The notes beneath the pieces were generated by a model. The model was not told the origin of the DNA. It searched no databases and saw only the letters and a program-made list of their open reading frames with translations. A program made the translations under genes and the position numbers. A DNA stretch of 64,000 bases, taken from assembly GCA_900102235.1 (NCBI GenBank), contig FMVL01000003.1, positions 310,001 to 374,000 on the forward strand, given 5' to 3'. Shown here piece by piece: positions 27,859-37,010 of the stretch (position 1 is its first letter; each line of letters begins with the position of its first letter). The DNA comes from Lachnospiraceae bacterium XBB2008 (GTDB taxonomy: Bacteria > Bacillota > Clostridia > Lachnospirales > Lachnospiraceae).

Positions 27859-29199
27859 TCACGAATGAAAAGTATAGGTTCCCTTTCCGTTCTTCTTGGA
27901 TTCATACATGGCTGCATCCGTCATCTCATACAGGTCTTTTGCGTCGGCAGCCTCTTTGCCGTTCATGATCCCCACGCTTATGGAGATGGGAGGAAGGCCG
28001 TCATCCGTGTTCGCAAGGTCTGAGTTTATCTGTCCGATCTTGCTTTCGATAAGTCTGCGCTTCAGGTTTCCGGAATGTACCATGAACACAACAAACTCAT
28101 CTCCTCCGATACGACATATGCAGTCGTCATCACGGAAAACTCTTTTCAGAACTTCGACGATCTTCTTCAGGACCTTATCACCGGTCTCATGACCGTAGGT
28201 ATCATTGATGGTCTTGAAATTATCCACGTCGAAAAGCATCATGTACGTGGTGTTAAGATCGATGGTCTTAAGCAGAAGATCATATCCGGCCCGGTTATAT
28301 GCGCCGGTGAGTTCATCATGAGAAGCTTTATAATTCAGGCTTTCGAGACTGGATTTATTCTTCTCATACATCTTGTTATATGCATTTGCGAGATATCTGA
28401 ACTCGTTTGATCCGGTCTCGGGAATGGGGCAATCGGCCTTGATCTGTTCCACAGCATTAAGAACAGGATTGATGGCAAGACGGGTAGTCAGCCATATCAG
28501 GAAAAATATGAGCAGAGCCTGAATGATTATCGCGCCCCGGACCATCCTGATCTCACCTTTCAGTGAAGCAAGCTCTGTCTCCTCGATATCCTTTGAAAGC
28601 CTTTCAACCTCATCAAGGCTTTCCTGCATGGCATCTCTGATCTTATCCTTCTGCTCGTAATAATTTTCATCATGGACCATTTCGGTCGCGAGTTTCATCT
28701 TTTCTTCAGGCGAAAGAGCCGCGTCTTCGGAACTGAGCCCAACACCGGCAAGGACCTCGGGGTAACCCTTTATGTCTCCGGCCTCGATCACGAGACGCAT
28801 CGCATAATACTCCGTGTCCATAAGTTTGACGGAATTGTCCATGGCTTCCTGAAGATGTGCAAGAGCGGCATCCGTTCTGTCATTCACGGACATCTTCGCT
28901 GTCGCTTCTTCACGTCTTTTGGACTCAAAAGCTTCGGTAAAATACCGGTCCATAAAGATCTCGTCACCGCTTACCGTGAATCTCTGTACCTGCTCGGTCA
29001 GATAATCCGAAGCGTTCATGAGTTCACGCGCCGCTTTCTGCAATTCGTTATTCTGTCTGGAGGCAGAGGTAATATCCAAAAAGGTATCAGTCAGACGAAA
29101 CGAGGCTAATACCACAGTTCCCGAGAATATCAATATGATCATCACAAGCCACATGTGAACGATGCGGTGTGATATTCCGTTCTCCATAATTTTTTTCAT
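27859..29199 (-). CDS. Membrane diguanylate cyclase (GGDEF)
   Basis: 446 aa from ATG 29199. Two membrane segments (MWLVMIILIFSGTVVLASF near residue 15 and AIIIQALLIFFLIWL near 220) flank a helical extracytoplasmic sensor of about 190 residues. The C-terminal GGDEF domain has an intact RIGGDEF active site and an RDDD motif five residues before it, which fits the RxxD inhibitory c-di-GMP site. The start is uncertain: a TATAAT box lies only about 6 bases before ATG 29199, and neither this ATG, the next (29187) nor the upstream TTG at 29235 has a clear ribosome site. Makes c-di-GMP from two GTP. Confidence 0.88.
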   Translation of the reverse strand: MKKIMENGISHRIVHMWLVMIILIFSGTVVLASFRLTDTFLDITSASRQNNELQKAARELMNASDYLTEQVQRFTVSGDEIFMDRYFTEAFESKRREEATAKMSVNDRTDAALAHLQEAMDNSVKLMDTEYYAMRLVIEAGDIKGYPEVLAGVGLSSEDAALSPEEKMKLATEMVHDENYYEQKDKIRDAMQESLDEVERLSKDIEETELASLKGEIRMVRGAIIIQALLIFFLIWLTTRLAINPVLNAVEQIKADCPIPETGSNEFRYLANAYNKMYEKNKSSLESLNYKASHDELTGAYNRAGYDLLLKTIDLNTTYMMLFDVDNFKTINDTYGHETGDKVLKKIVEVLKRVFRDDDCICRIGGDEFVVFMVHSGNLKRRLIESKIGQINSDLANTDDGLPPISISVGIMNGKEAADAKDLYEMTDAAMYESKKNGKGTYTFHS

Positions 29200-29264
29200 G
29201 CAGGTATTATAATATAAAATCCTTTTTATGGACAAATAAATCAGAGTTTCCGCTGATCATTTAA

Positions 29265-29765
29265 TCATTTATCGATTGTACTGAGGATCGCTTCTCTCCA
29301 GTATTTTGTGAGTTTCTCCGGACTCCAGGCAGCATTGGCCGGACTGGTGGACGGAAGACAGATCGCCGGGATGCCGGTTTTTGATTCAATGTATTTCTTA
29401 TAATATTTCTCCGCGGTTTTTCCGTTTACAAATATGCCACGGATCCCGGCGCATTTCAATATCATTGAGATGTCATTTACTTTCACATTCTCAATGCTCG
29501 AATCAGATGAGCCCTCGATATCGCAGGATCCTATCACATCCCACAATGCGATATGATGCTCTGTCAGAAAAGTCTTTTTTTGGGGGATAGTATCCGGTCT
29601 GTCCGCATCAAAGACCGAAGCGATTACTTTCCAGAACCGGTTCTGCGGATGTCCGTAAAAAAACATCTGCTCACGGGATTTAACGGAAGGAAAACTTCCA
29701 AGAATGAGTATTTCAGAATCTTTATCATAAAAGGGCGGTATGGGGTGTATTATATGATCCTTCAT
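29265..29765 (-). CDS. Uracil/hypoxanthine-type DNA glycosylase
   Basis: 166 aa of the uracil-DNA glycosylase superfamily, matching the DNA-deoxyinosine glycosylase group. Key segments are EILILGSFPSVKSREQMFFYGHPQNRFWKV and, near the C-terminus, CLPSTSPANAAW. It removes deaminated bases to start base excision repair. The start overlaps the stop of the upstream diguanylate cyclase by four bases (ATGA), so the two are translated from one message. Exact base preference cannot be read from sequence. Confidence 0.85.
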   Translation of the reverse strand: MKDHIIHPIPPFYDKDSEILILGSFPSVKSREQMFFYGHPQNRFWKVIASVFDADRPDTIPQKKTFLTEHHIALWDVIGSCDIEGSSDSSIENVKVNDISMILKCAGIRGIFVNGKTAEKYYKKYIESKTGIPAICLPSTSPANAAWSPEKLTKYWREAILSTIDK

Positions 29766-31243
29766 TTACGGCCGGCCTTTTGATCTGTGATATCCACAAA
29801 CATTCCCACATAGGAAAGAGGAGATCCGTCATCACGACGGAGCAGTCTTCCGATGGCGTGGAACCATCTCCACTCACCGTCTTTTACCTTGAACCTGTAT
29901 TCCACATCGTAGTTCTTCTCACCGGAATAATCGGATATGGTATCGTTGAACTCCTTCAATACACGGTCCTTATCATCGGGATGCAGACGCTCTGACCAGG
30001 ATTCCAGCTTATTGGGGAAGTCGTTCTCATCAGTAAAGCCTATCATCCTTCTGAATTCGGGGCTCCAGTCAACAGATGTCATCTTCCCTTCTTCATCGAA
30101 CTCCATGCCCCACATGCCGGACCCAAGCGCTTCATGCATGACGCGGATGGTCGCTTCTTTGTGAGCGGCTATCCTTCTTTCATTGGTATCCTTCAGTTTT
30201 GCCTTGTTGGAATACATCTCCCTGTCGGCCAGCTGCATGGCTCCGAGAACATCCTTATCTTCCACCATCTCATAACCGAATGCGCATACATACTCCGTTT
30301 TGGCAAGTTCGGCGCGCATCTGTTCTATGTCTCTGACCACCTCTTCTTCCGTTTTGTTCAGATAGAAGATCGCAAACTCATCGCCGCCGATACGATAGAC
30401 TTTTTTATTCCTTAATCTGTTGGGAGTCAGACATTCCGCCACAGTCTTAAGCGCTCTGTCTCCGGCATCGTGTCCCTGTGTGTCGTTGATCTTCTTCAGA
30501 TCGTTCATGTCCACGGATACGACCGCAGTGACCACATCTTTAAGACTTTTCGATTCCGAATAATAGCACTGTCGGTTTAGCAGATGTGTGAGAGTATCTT
30601 CCTTCGCGGTCAGCACATACAACGACAGATAGTATATGAGCAGAAGGGAGGCAAAAAGGGTACTGTAGTCGGCATATATATCAAATACGAGATGAAGGAC
30701 TACTCCGATGAATGCCGCAAAAATGCTGACCAGTATACCTCTTCTCTCTACGGTTCCGTATTTGGCGTAACGGACCGTAAATGCCACAATGAACAGCAGC
30801 ACATACAGCATAAAGAGGAAATACGGGTAATACTGCAGAATGCTGTCCGCAGCTATATAAAGATTATTTTCATCAAACCAGTAGAAAAGATGCGTCCACT
30901 GAGAAGTGTAAAGAAGCGGAGCGCTTATCAGAACAGGCAGATACAGCAGAAGTCTTTTCTTCTGAACGAACTCCGCCATATCCATTATGCCGAGCATTAT
31001 TATCGGATGAAGCAGATAGATCGTGGGGGTAAGGAAGATCCTGGTCATGGTAAGGTAGCCGATCTCTCTGGTGTATCTTTCGACTCCCCAGCAGATCGCT
31101 TCCGTAAAGATCAGGATTATAACGATACGTGTAGCCGTAATAGTCCTCTTGCTCAGATGAACATTGGATCCCAGCATTACCCATAATCCCAGAAGTTCCG
31201 CGACCATTATGTAATTGCTCAATGTAAGCGATGCGATACTCAT
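29762..31243 (-). CDS. Seven-TM diguanylate cyclase with C-terminal PAS
   Basis: 493 aa. Residues about 5-220 form seven or eight membrane helices of the kind found at the N-terminus of 7TM sensor kinases. A GGDEF domain follows with YRIGGDEFAIFYL near residue 282; no RxxD inhibitory site precedes it. A PAS fold ends the protein (GMWGMEFDEEGKMTSVDWSPEFRRMIGF and DVEYRFKVKDGEWRWFHAIGR, PAS_3 type). PAS after GGDEF, with nothing behind it, is less usual than PAS in front. It lies in an ATGA-coupled pair with the DNA glycosylase. Confidence 0.88.
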   Translation of the reverse strand: MSIASLTLSNYIMVAELLGLWVMLGSNVHLSKRTITATRIVIILIFTEAICWGVERYTREIGYLTMTRIFLTPTIYLLHPIIMLGIMDMAEFVQKKRLLLYLPVLISAPLLYTSQWTHLFYWFDENNLYIAADSILQYYPYFLFMLYVLLFIVAFTVRYAKYGTVERRGILVSIFAAFIGVVLHLVFDIYADYSTLFASLLLIYYLSLYVLTAKEDTLTHLLNRQCYYSESKSLKDVVTAVVSVDMNDLKKINDTQGHDAGDRALKTVAECLTPNRLRNKKVYRIGGDEFAIFYLNKTEEEVVRDIEQMRAELAKTEYVCAFGYEMVEDKDVLGAMQLADREMYSNKAKLKDTNERRIAAHKEATIRVMHEALGSGMWGMEFDEEGKMTSVDWSPEFRRMIGFTDENDFPNKLESWSERLHPDDKDRVLKEFNDTISDYSGEKNYDVEYRFKVKDGEWRWFHAIGRLLRRDDGSPLSYVGMFVDITDQKAGRK

Positions 31244-31282
31244 ATGTTAATGCTCCAAACGGTATGTCCCCTGAAGTTCAGA

Positions 31283-32287
31283 TCAGAATCCGTTTTTCCT
31301 TATCGCCAGGACCAGATTCCTTCCGTAGTTTTCCGTACCGAGGCAGTTCGGATGCAGGCCATCCAGATAGTACTCGCTCAAATGTGGTATCAGTGAGAAC
31401 CCGTCTGTGACGGTAACGTTTTTATAACTTCCGGCTATCCTTTTGACCTCTTCACAGAATCTCACGAACTGCGCCTGATCTTCCTGTACATCGCAGCGCC
31501 ATACAGGCGATATGCACAATACCGGGATCTCATTACCGTAGATCCCCATCAGATCTTCGTAGTATTCCTCAACATCCTTCATGCTTTCCGACCGGAACTG
31601 ATTGGTTCCGAGTGCCACGATGATCTTATCGGGCCGGTAGCCTTCCATCTTCATGAGCGATTTCTTATCATAAACATATCCGCCGATGCCCTGATTGATG
31701 ATATCGTAACCAAGAAGTCTGTTGGCCACGCTCACATAGGTCATTGCGCTTCTAAGAGGCCCGTAGCCCTGTGTTATGGAATCGCCGAGCCAGAGCACTT
31801 TTTCTTTCTTTTCGGGTCTGTTTACCGCAGCATTCACCTCGAAGTTCTTTATGAGTACCGTGGAGTCCGCGGGCAGATAGATCACTACGGATTTTTTCCC
31901 TTCAGGCAGTTCCCATTCTATCGTACCGTCTATCGGGAACTCCCACTCGGGTCCCCACTCTTCCGGTTCTTCTATCCTGCGGCCCCTTTGTTCCAGGATA
32001 TCCTTCACATAAACAATATCCGTGATCTGACCATCCTGAGAAAGTTCAAAAGAATCCGGAGATCCCAGCCATATGAAACGATAATCAAAAGATATCCGGG
32101 TAGCCTCCGTTTCAAGCTCGATCGTTTTGGCTGTAGTAGCCATGCACCTGTCATACCAGAAATCAAAAGCGCCCTTAAAATACTCCATCTGCGCGTCGGT
32201 ATACTGGAATGCCTGAAGCCATCCGCCTTCAACTTCCTTAAAACTGTAAGCTCCGAAATAATACTTTTGTAATTCTTCGTTTGTCAT
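31283..32287 (-). CDS. SGNH/GDSL hydrolase with N-terminal sandwich domain
   Basis: 334 aa from ATG 32287, which has GGAGAGG six bases upstream; no signal peptide. Residues about 1-155 look like a beta-sandwich. From about 165 the SGNH fold begins: LWLGDSITQGYG (catalytic Ser), IINQGIGGYVYD, KIIVALGTNQF and YLDGLHPNCLG (catalytic Asp/His). Such proteins deacylate sugars or polysaccharides; substrate unknown here. Lies 40 bases downstream of a small membrane protein gene. Confidence 0.88.
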   Translation of the reverse strand: MTNEELQKYYFGAYSFKEVEGGWLQAFQYTDAQMEYFKGAFDFWYDRCMATTAKTIELETEATRISFDYRFIWLGSPDSFELSQDGQITDIVYVKDILEQRGRRIEEPEEWGPEWEFPIDGTIEWELPEGKKSVVIYLPADSTVLIKNFEVNAAVNRPEKKEKVLWLGDSITQGYGPLRSAMTYVSVANRLLGYDIINQGIGGYVYDKKSLMKMEGYRPDKIIVALGTNQFRSESMKDVEEYYEDLMGIYGNEIPVLCISPVWRCDVQEDQAQFVRFCEEVKRIAGSYKNVTVTDGFSLIPHLSEYYLDGLHPNCLGTENYGRNLVLAIRKNGF

Positions 32288-32327
32288 GATGATCCTCTCC
32301 TTACAGGTATGAATATATGATCCGGTG

Positions 32328-32753
32328 TCATTGGAACATCCGGTCGGCTTTGTCGGCAAAGACTTCCAGTTCTTTCATATTGGTGCGGGCTTCTTCCATG
32401 ACGCTCTTCTGCTCGTTTGCTCTGTCGGTATATCCCTTGGTGTCGTATATCTTATACAGAAAAGACGCTTCAACGTAATCAGCCAGGGCATGATAAGCGG
32501 CGGGTTTGGTATTCCCGTTAAATTCATTCATATATTTGTCCTGAATGAGAGCGGCATAATCTCCCTGCTGAAGTTCGAAGGCCATCATGGAGGCGTCCTC
32601 CGAAAATGACGATTCATTGGCCAATATCTTATAGAAAGCAGTTTTTGCACCCACAAATATCATCACAAAGATAAGCAGGACTATGATCACATCCAGCACT
32701 ATGATGACCGGATCTTTCGGCTTCTTTTCCTTCCTCATATTCGCTCTACTCAT
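32328..32753 (-). CDS. Small single-TM protein of unknown function
   Basis: 141 aa from ATG 32753, which overlaps the upstream gene by eight bases; the longer open frame from 32849 is inside that gene. A basic stretch (MRKEKKPKDP) precedes one membrane helix (VIIVLDVIIVLLIFVMIFVGA), and the outer 100 residues are helical and charged, without cysteines. I do not recognise the family. It follows two zinc-ribbon membrane proteins of similar build (tail of helices after one TM) and may act with them. Confidence 0.7.
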   Translation of the reverse strand: MSRANMRKEKKPKDPVIIVLDVIIVLLIFVMIFVGAKTAFYKILANESSFSEDASMMAFELQQGDYAALIQDKYMNEFNGNTKPAAYHALADYVEASFLYKIYDTKGYTDRANEQKSVMEEARTNMKELEVFADKADRMFQ

Positions 32754-33540
32754 CTGCCCCTTCCTGAGGATACATCTCGCGACAGTTATCATATAACAGG
32801 GCACCCAGGGATTCACGGTCCATCTCCCAGATCGATGAAGCCTGATCATCGGTCAGACCGAAATAGACCTGCACCATATCCTGCGTGTCCTTCTTGATAT
32901 CAGCAAGAAATGCACCATGCTCACCCGCATGCATCGACGAATCAGGGGCATCAAACCAGAATTCACCCCCGACATAACTGTTCCAGTCGCTGATATAGAT
33001 AGCGGCATCGTAGCACCAGTCTTTGTCAGTCTTATCTTCATATCCCTCAAACCCGTCAAGGATATTCAAGATATCTCTGTAAATTGCGTTATAACTGATC
33101 GCTGCAGTAAATACCCTGGAATACTCGTCGTATCTGGAATCACCCCTTAAGCGGTAATTGAGAACATAATAATCCATTGCCAGATAGTCACGGTTTTTCT
33201 CCAGTTCGATAAGCTTAGCCGTCACCTCATCCAGGTTACTGTCGACTTCTCCGGCTATTCTGTCCTCTTCCCTCTGTTCACGGATCTCGAAATCGGAATT
33301 CATGCGGATGCTGATCAGCATAAATACGATAATGCCAAGCATCAGAACGATGACTGTCAGTCTGCCGATCCGGCCGGCAGTTCTGGATTTAACCTTAGCA
33401 TCGGCCCTGGTAGACTCGTACTCATCGCGGTATCCTTCCAGTACCGCCTGGTGCCCGGCAGCCTGCTCGTTTAATTTGCCGCAATAAGGACAGTATTTAT
33501 CTTCAAATCCCAGATTGCTTCCGCAATATCTGCACTTCAC
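32746..33540 (-). CDS. Zinc-ribbon membrane protein
   Basis: 264 aa. The N-terminus MKCRYCGSNLGFEDKYCPYCG is a four-cysteine zinc ribbon. A charged cytoplasmic helix leads into one TM segment (LTVIVLMLGIIVFMLISI, residues about 62-80). About 180 helical residues follow, with conserved-looking Trp/Tyr (DKDWCYDAAIYISDWNSYVGGEFWF). No known domain beyond the ribbon. It is translationally coupled to the next gene and 18 bases downstream of a related zinc-ribbon gene. Confidence 0.8.
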   Translation of the reverse strand: MKCRYCGSNLGFEDKYCPYCGKLNEQAAGHQAVLEGYRDEYESTRADAKVKSRTAGRIGRLTVIVLMLGIIVFMLISIRMNSDFEIREQREEDRIAGEVDSNLDEVTAKLIELEKNRDYLAMDYYVLNYRLRGDSRYDEYSRVFTAAISYNAIYRDILNILDGFEGYEDKTDKDWCYDAAIYISDWNSYVGGEFWFDAPDSSMHAGEHGAFLADIKKDTQDMVQVYFGLTDDQASSIWEMDRESLGALLYDNCREMYPQEGADE

Positions 33541-33558
33541 CTTATTTCCTCACACGCT

Positions 33559-34329
33559 TCACATATAATTATCAAAATACTTCTTGGTAACTCGGTAGAC
33601 ACGAGACCTGTTAACATATGTCCCATCAAAAACCCGGTCTCTGAAATTCTCCATGTCTTCCTCAGTATAGCCCAGTCTTCCGGTTATGATGGGCATGATC
33701 TCATTGTCTCTTATCGGATCGAAGATATGGGCACCGTCTTCTCCGTATGCCCTGTAGTAGAAATAGAAGCAATAGTATGTGATCTCCTCGGCTTCCGTAC
33801 GTGACAGTTCGGCTTTTTCCAGGTTCGGCAGACATTGCTTAAGTTTCATATAGCAGCTTGAAGCATAACCGGCTTCGTAATGATCCACGCCCCAGATGGA
33901 TACGCGGTCCTCTGAATATGCCTTGTCAAAGATCTCCGCCATGCGGGGTATATCCTCGCTGTCAAATGCTTCTGTCAGTTGTTCGCCCGCCGTCACAATA
34001 TATGCCGATGCATAAGCCTGTTCCTCGGCAGTCAGGAACATTTTGGGCTCATCTCTTGTTTCTCTGTAAAGTTCGATCGCGATCAAAACGGCAATGCTGA
34101 CGAGGATCGCGACCGTGATCAGTATCGTCTTCGTTCCGCCTTTGAATCCCCTGGCAAGAGCACGTGAAGGTTCCTTCTTCGTATCCTCGATATCATTCCG
34201 GATATCCTCCAGATCCGCCTGAAACTTCTTTTCCGCACCTTCTATGTTGATATAGCCGCAGTACGGACATTTCGTACTGTCTTTTTCTATCTCAGCCCCG
34301 CAGTTGGGGCAGATAACCATTGATCCCAT
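33559..34329 (-). CDS. Zinc-ribbon membrane protein
   Basis: 256 aa from ATG 34329 (GAGGTGA six bases upstream; ATG 34320 also possible). Begins with the ribbon ICPNCGAEIEKDSTKCPYCG, then a 45-residue charged helix, one TM (TILITVAILVSIAVLIAIEL) and about 160 helical residues with YYCFYFYYRAYGEDG. Same plan as the next gene but low sequence identity, so probably an old duplication. First gene of the cluster. The ribosome site lies inside a 31-bp palindrome (34335-34365). Confidence 0.8.
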   Translation of the reverse strand: MGSMVICPNCGAEIEKDSTKCPYCGYINIEGAEKKFQADLEDIRNDIEDTKKEPSRALARGFKGGTKTILITVAILVSIAVLIAIELYRETRDEPKMFLTAEEQAYASAYIVTAGEQLTEAFDSEDIPRMAEIFDKAYSEDRVSIWGVDHYEAGYASSCYMKLKQCLPNLEKAELSRTEAEEITYYCFYFYYRAYGEDGAHIFDPIRDNEIMPIITGRLGYTEEDMENFRDRVFDGTYVNRSRVYRVTKKYFDNYM

Positions 34330-34334
34330 CAACA

Positions 34335-34365
34335 ATCACCTCTCGTATATTATACGGGAGGTGAT
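34335..34365. promoter_or_regulatory. 31-bp palindrome over the ribosome site of a zinc-ribbon gene
   Basis: ATCACCTC and GAGGTGAT arms with CGTATA/TATACG inside form an almost perfect palindrome, one mismatch per arm. On the minus strand it contains TATAAT and ends in the GAGGTGAT ribosome site. It can act as an operator on DNA or a ribosome-site hairpin on RNA. Confidence 0.65.
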
Positions 34366-34403
34366 GGAATTTAGCGAGTATTTGCCCTATATTCGGTTCA
34401 TTA

Positions 34404-35204
34404 TTACGAAGTTTTTTTGGGGATCAGTCTTGCAAGAGCAGCATAATGAAGAATCTCAAATTCATCGGGCGCTATTTCATCAAGCAGCTTCCTGTGCTCT
34501 GCATCCCATTTTGCGAGTTCTTCTCCGGACAATGATGCGCCTACACCCCTGGATGCTTTCATCCTTCCGTGCCAGGATTCCTTAGTAAACGGCACCTTAA
34601 GGTCATACTCTTCATGCTCAGCAAGTTCAAAATGATCATACGCCACATCCGGGATCCAGATCGGATGTCTCTTTTCTCCCGCACCGGACCACTTGGGACT
34701 GTACTTCAGTATCACTTCCTCGCTTGCGCCCGCGATCCGGTCTTCATAAGGCAGCCAGGCCATATAGAGTATAAGAAGACTGCCATTGGGTTTAAGAAGC
34801 TCTGCGAGCTTCGGCATGACACGCTCATGGTCAAAATACCAGAAGCACTGGCAGGCAGTGATCACATCAAAGCTGTTCGCCGGAAAGTCGATATCTTCGG
34901 TCGGTACCGCATAAAAATCTATCTTCATTCCGGCTTCATCCGACAGGCGTTTTGCCTGTTCTATCTGTTCGGGAGAAATATCCGTACCGGTCCATTCAGC
35001 ACCATATCTGTACATATTACGCGGCAGCACGCCCGTACCGGTCCCGAGATCAAGGACTTTCTGTCCGTCCGTGCACAGTCCTCTGTCAACGATCCTCTTG
35101 TAGAATTCTTCCGGATATATGTCCCTGTATTTTGCATATTCCTCTGAGGTTCTTCCCCAGTCAAATGCTTTTCCCGCGTCTATACGGCTGTCTGTTATTA
35201 TCAC
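34404..35204 (-). CDS. Class I SAM-dependent methyltransferase
   Basis: 266 aa. Residues about 50-60 hold the SAM motif KVLDLGTGTGVLPRNMYRYGAEWTGTDIS (core LDLGTGTG and TDIS), with VPTEDIDFPANSFDVITACQCFWYF next, as in the Methyltransf_11 type. I prefer the GTG at 35204: it has GGAG nine bases upstream, while the ATG at 35213 touches the GGAG directly. Substrate unknown. The gene stands between a zinc-ribbon gene and a LysR gene on the same strand. Confidence 0.88.
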   Translation of the reverse strand: MIITDSRIDAGKAFDWGRTSEEYAKYRDIYPEEFYKRIVDRGLCTDGQKVLDLGTGTGVLPRNMYRYGAEWTGTDISPEQIEQAKRLSDEAGMKIDFYAVPTEDIDFPANSFDVITACQCFWYFDHERVMPKLAELLKPNGSLLILYMAWLPYEDRIAGASEEVILKYSPKWSGAGEKRHPIWIPDVAYDHFELAEHEEYDLKVPFTKESWHGRMKASRGVGASLSGEELAKWDAEHRKLLDEIAPDEFEILHYAALARLIPKKTS

Positions 35205-35244
35205 GGTAGTCATCTCCTTTCACAGATGTAGTCATGTATCATTG

Positions 35245-36123
35245 TTACACATAACCCCTGATCATATCAACCAGGCTGTTGATCGCTCTGTTCCGATGCT
35301 TGTCTTTGTGGATCAGGACCTGTGAATAAACCGGGAAATCGGTTCCTTTCCAATCGAGGCGTCTGAGCTTCCCTTCCCTGACTTCCGTTTGTGCCGTCAT
35401 GTCCGGAATGAACGCTATTCCGTAGCCGCCCGCCGCAAATAGCTTCAGTATTTCCTTGCTGCTGGTTTCTAACACTATATTCGGAGAGATACCTTTTTTC
35501 TCAAGATCCCGGATAAGCATATGTCTGAAACTGCAGTCATGGCCTGTCAGCAAAAGAGGTGCCTTGTGCAGATCTTCTTCACTGATGGTCTTACCGGCCA
35601 TCGGATGATCGGGGGCAGCATAGAAGCCAAGTGTCTCCCGTTTTTTGTGCAATGACTCAACCCGATCATCCTCTATGACCGGGTTAAGTGTATATACCAA
35701 GTCAAGTTCTCCCTTTTGCAGAAGTTCAGGAATAATCCCATGCGTAACAAACTGTATCCTGATCTCCGTCCTCGGATTTTTACTGTTGTACTCCATCAGG
35801 ATACGCGGAAATCTGCTTATGCACAAAGACTCGGATACGCCAAGTTTCAGAACTCCCGAGGGATTATCTTCATCTGTCACATCAAGGCGGATATCCCTCT
35901 CAAGCTGAAGCATCTTCTCCGCATATGATACCAGCCGTTCACCCTGAGCGGAAACCGAGATCGTTTTTCCGAGCCGCTCAAACAGCACACAGCCCAGTTC
36001 ATCTTCGAGCTGTTTAATCTGCGTTGTAACGGTAGACTGGGCATAACCCAGGCTGTTGGCCGCACCGGAAAAGCTGTTCGTTTCAACTATTTTCAAAAAA
36101 GTAGCTAATTGTGTGATCGTCAT
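35245..36123 (-). CDS. LysR family transcriptional regulator
   Basis: 292 aa. The N-terminal winged helix-turn-helix is LATFLKIVETNSFSGAANSLGYAQSTVTTQIKQLE (LysR signature), and the rest is the two-lobe effector domain (LKLGVSESLCISRFP, FYAAPDHPMAGKT, AAGGYGIAFIPDMT). Transcribed divergently from the DinB-like gene over a 117-base AT-rich gap, the classic LysR arrangement; that gene is a probable target. Inducer unknown. Confidence 0.92.
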   Translation of the reverse strand: MTITQLATFLKIVETNSFSGAANSLGYAQSTVTTQIKQLEDELGCVLFERLGKTISVSAQGERLVSYAEKMLQLERDIRLDVTDEDNPSGVLKLGVSESLCISRFPRILMEYNSKNPRTEIRIQFVTHGIIPELLQKGELDLVYTLNPVIEDDRVESLHKKRETLGFYAAPDHPMAGKTISEEDLHKAPLLLTGHDCSFRHMLIRDLEKKGISPNIVLETSSKEILKLFAAGGYGIAFIPDMTAQTEVREGKLRRLDWKGTDFPVYSQVLIHKDKHRNRAINSLVDMIRGYV

Positions 36124-36240
36124 ATCGCGCCTCGACTGTTCAATAATTTCGAATTATATCATTGATTATTTCAATTTTACTGATACTTCGCCCGGTGTTA
36201 TTATACGCTCATAGCCGATCAACCGCAAGGAGGATATAAA

Positions 36241-36768
36241 ATGAACGAACTATGCATGATCATTAAAGACACTGTTAAACCGAATTTCTTAAACATCCGC
36301 ACTTCCATACTGGCGTATGACAGAGACGCGATCTGCTGCGGAGCTCCGTGCTGGAGATGGGCATATCACGCTCTTCATTCAGCCGACAAATGGTTCATCA
36401 ATCCGTTTGTTTATGAGGAGCCTGCATTTCATGAGGATGGAATGGACAATCCCGACAATCCGACAAATGTTGTTCTGTCAGATGAACAGCTCCTGGCTTA
36501 CCTTGATGGGATAGAGAAGAAGACTATGGATTATCTGGATTCACTTACAGACGATATGCTCTATGAGAAGCCGGAGAAATGTATATATACGCGCATGGAA
36601 CTGGTGCTTCGCCAGTACAGGCATCTGTCTTTCCATACCGGAATGCTGAACGGGCAGACAGCGGTTGCCACCGGTAGATTTCCCATGTGGGTTTCGGAGG
36701 CTAAAGATTATGTTGATGACGGGATCTTCTTCGGTCGCTACCGCAAAAGGCAGGTTGCTGCGAAATGA
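36241..36768 (+). CDS. DinB-like (YfiT superfamily) protein
   Basis: 175 aa, four-helix bundle of the DinB/YfiT group. Candidate metal histidines are in WRWAYHALHSADKWF and RQYRHLSFHTGMLNGQ. Members include thiol-dependent S-transferases and detoxification enzymes. AAGGAGG lies seven bases before the ATG. Divergent from the LysR gene and likely under its control. Confidence 0.82.
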   Translation: MNELCMIIKDTVKPNFLNIRTSILAYDRDAICCGAPCWRWAYHALHSADKWFINPFVYEEPAFHEDGMDNPDNPTNVVLSDEQLLAYLDGIEKKTMDYLDSLTDDMLYEKPEKCIYTRMELVLRQYRHLSFHTGMLNGQTAVATGRFPMWVSEAKDYVDDGIFFGRYRKRQVAAK

Positions 36769-36775
36769 AGAAGGG

Positions 36776-36968
36776 CGAGGCAGCTATAATTTCCTTGTTT
36801 CTTTGCTTTTTTATAGCCGCACACCTGCTCTGGAGGCCGATTTTCGGACGCCGCAGCTATAATTTCCTTGCTTCCATGCATTTTTATAGCCGCGCACCTG
36901 CTCCGGAGGCCGATTTTCGGACGTCGCAGCTATAATTTCCTTGTTTCCTTGCTTTTTTATAGCCCGCT
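36776..36968. repeat. 73-bp tandem repeat with hairpins
   Basis: CAGCTATAATTTCCTTG recurs at 36781, 36854 and 36927 (period 73, about 2.6 copies). In each unit GCTATAA pairs with TTATAGC some 25 bases on, and TCCGGAGGCCGATTTTCGGA lies between. It fills the gap between two convergent genes and may serve as a terminator. Confidence 0.85.
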
Positions 36969-37010
36969 CTCAATGCACCGGAAGGTGATCGCATCAAGTC
37001 CTGATCCCGC

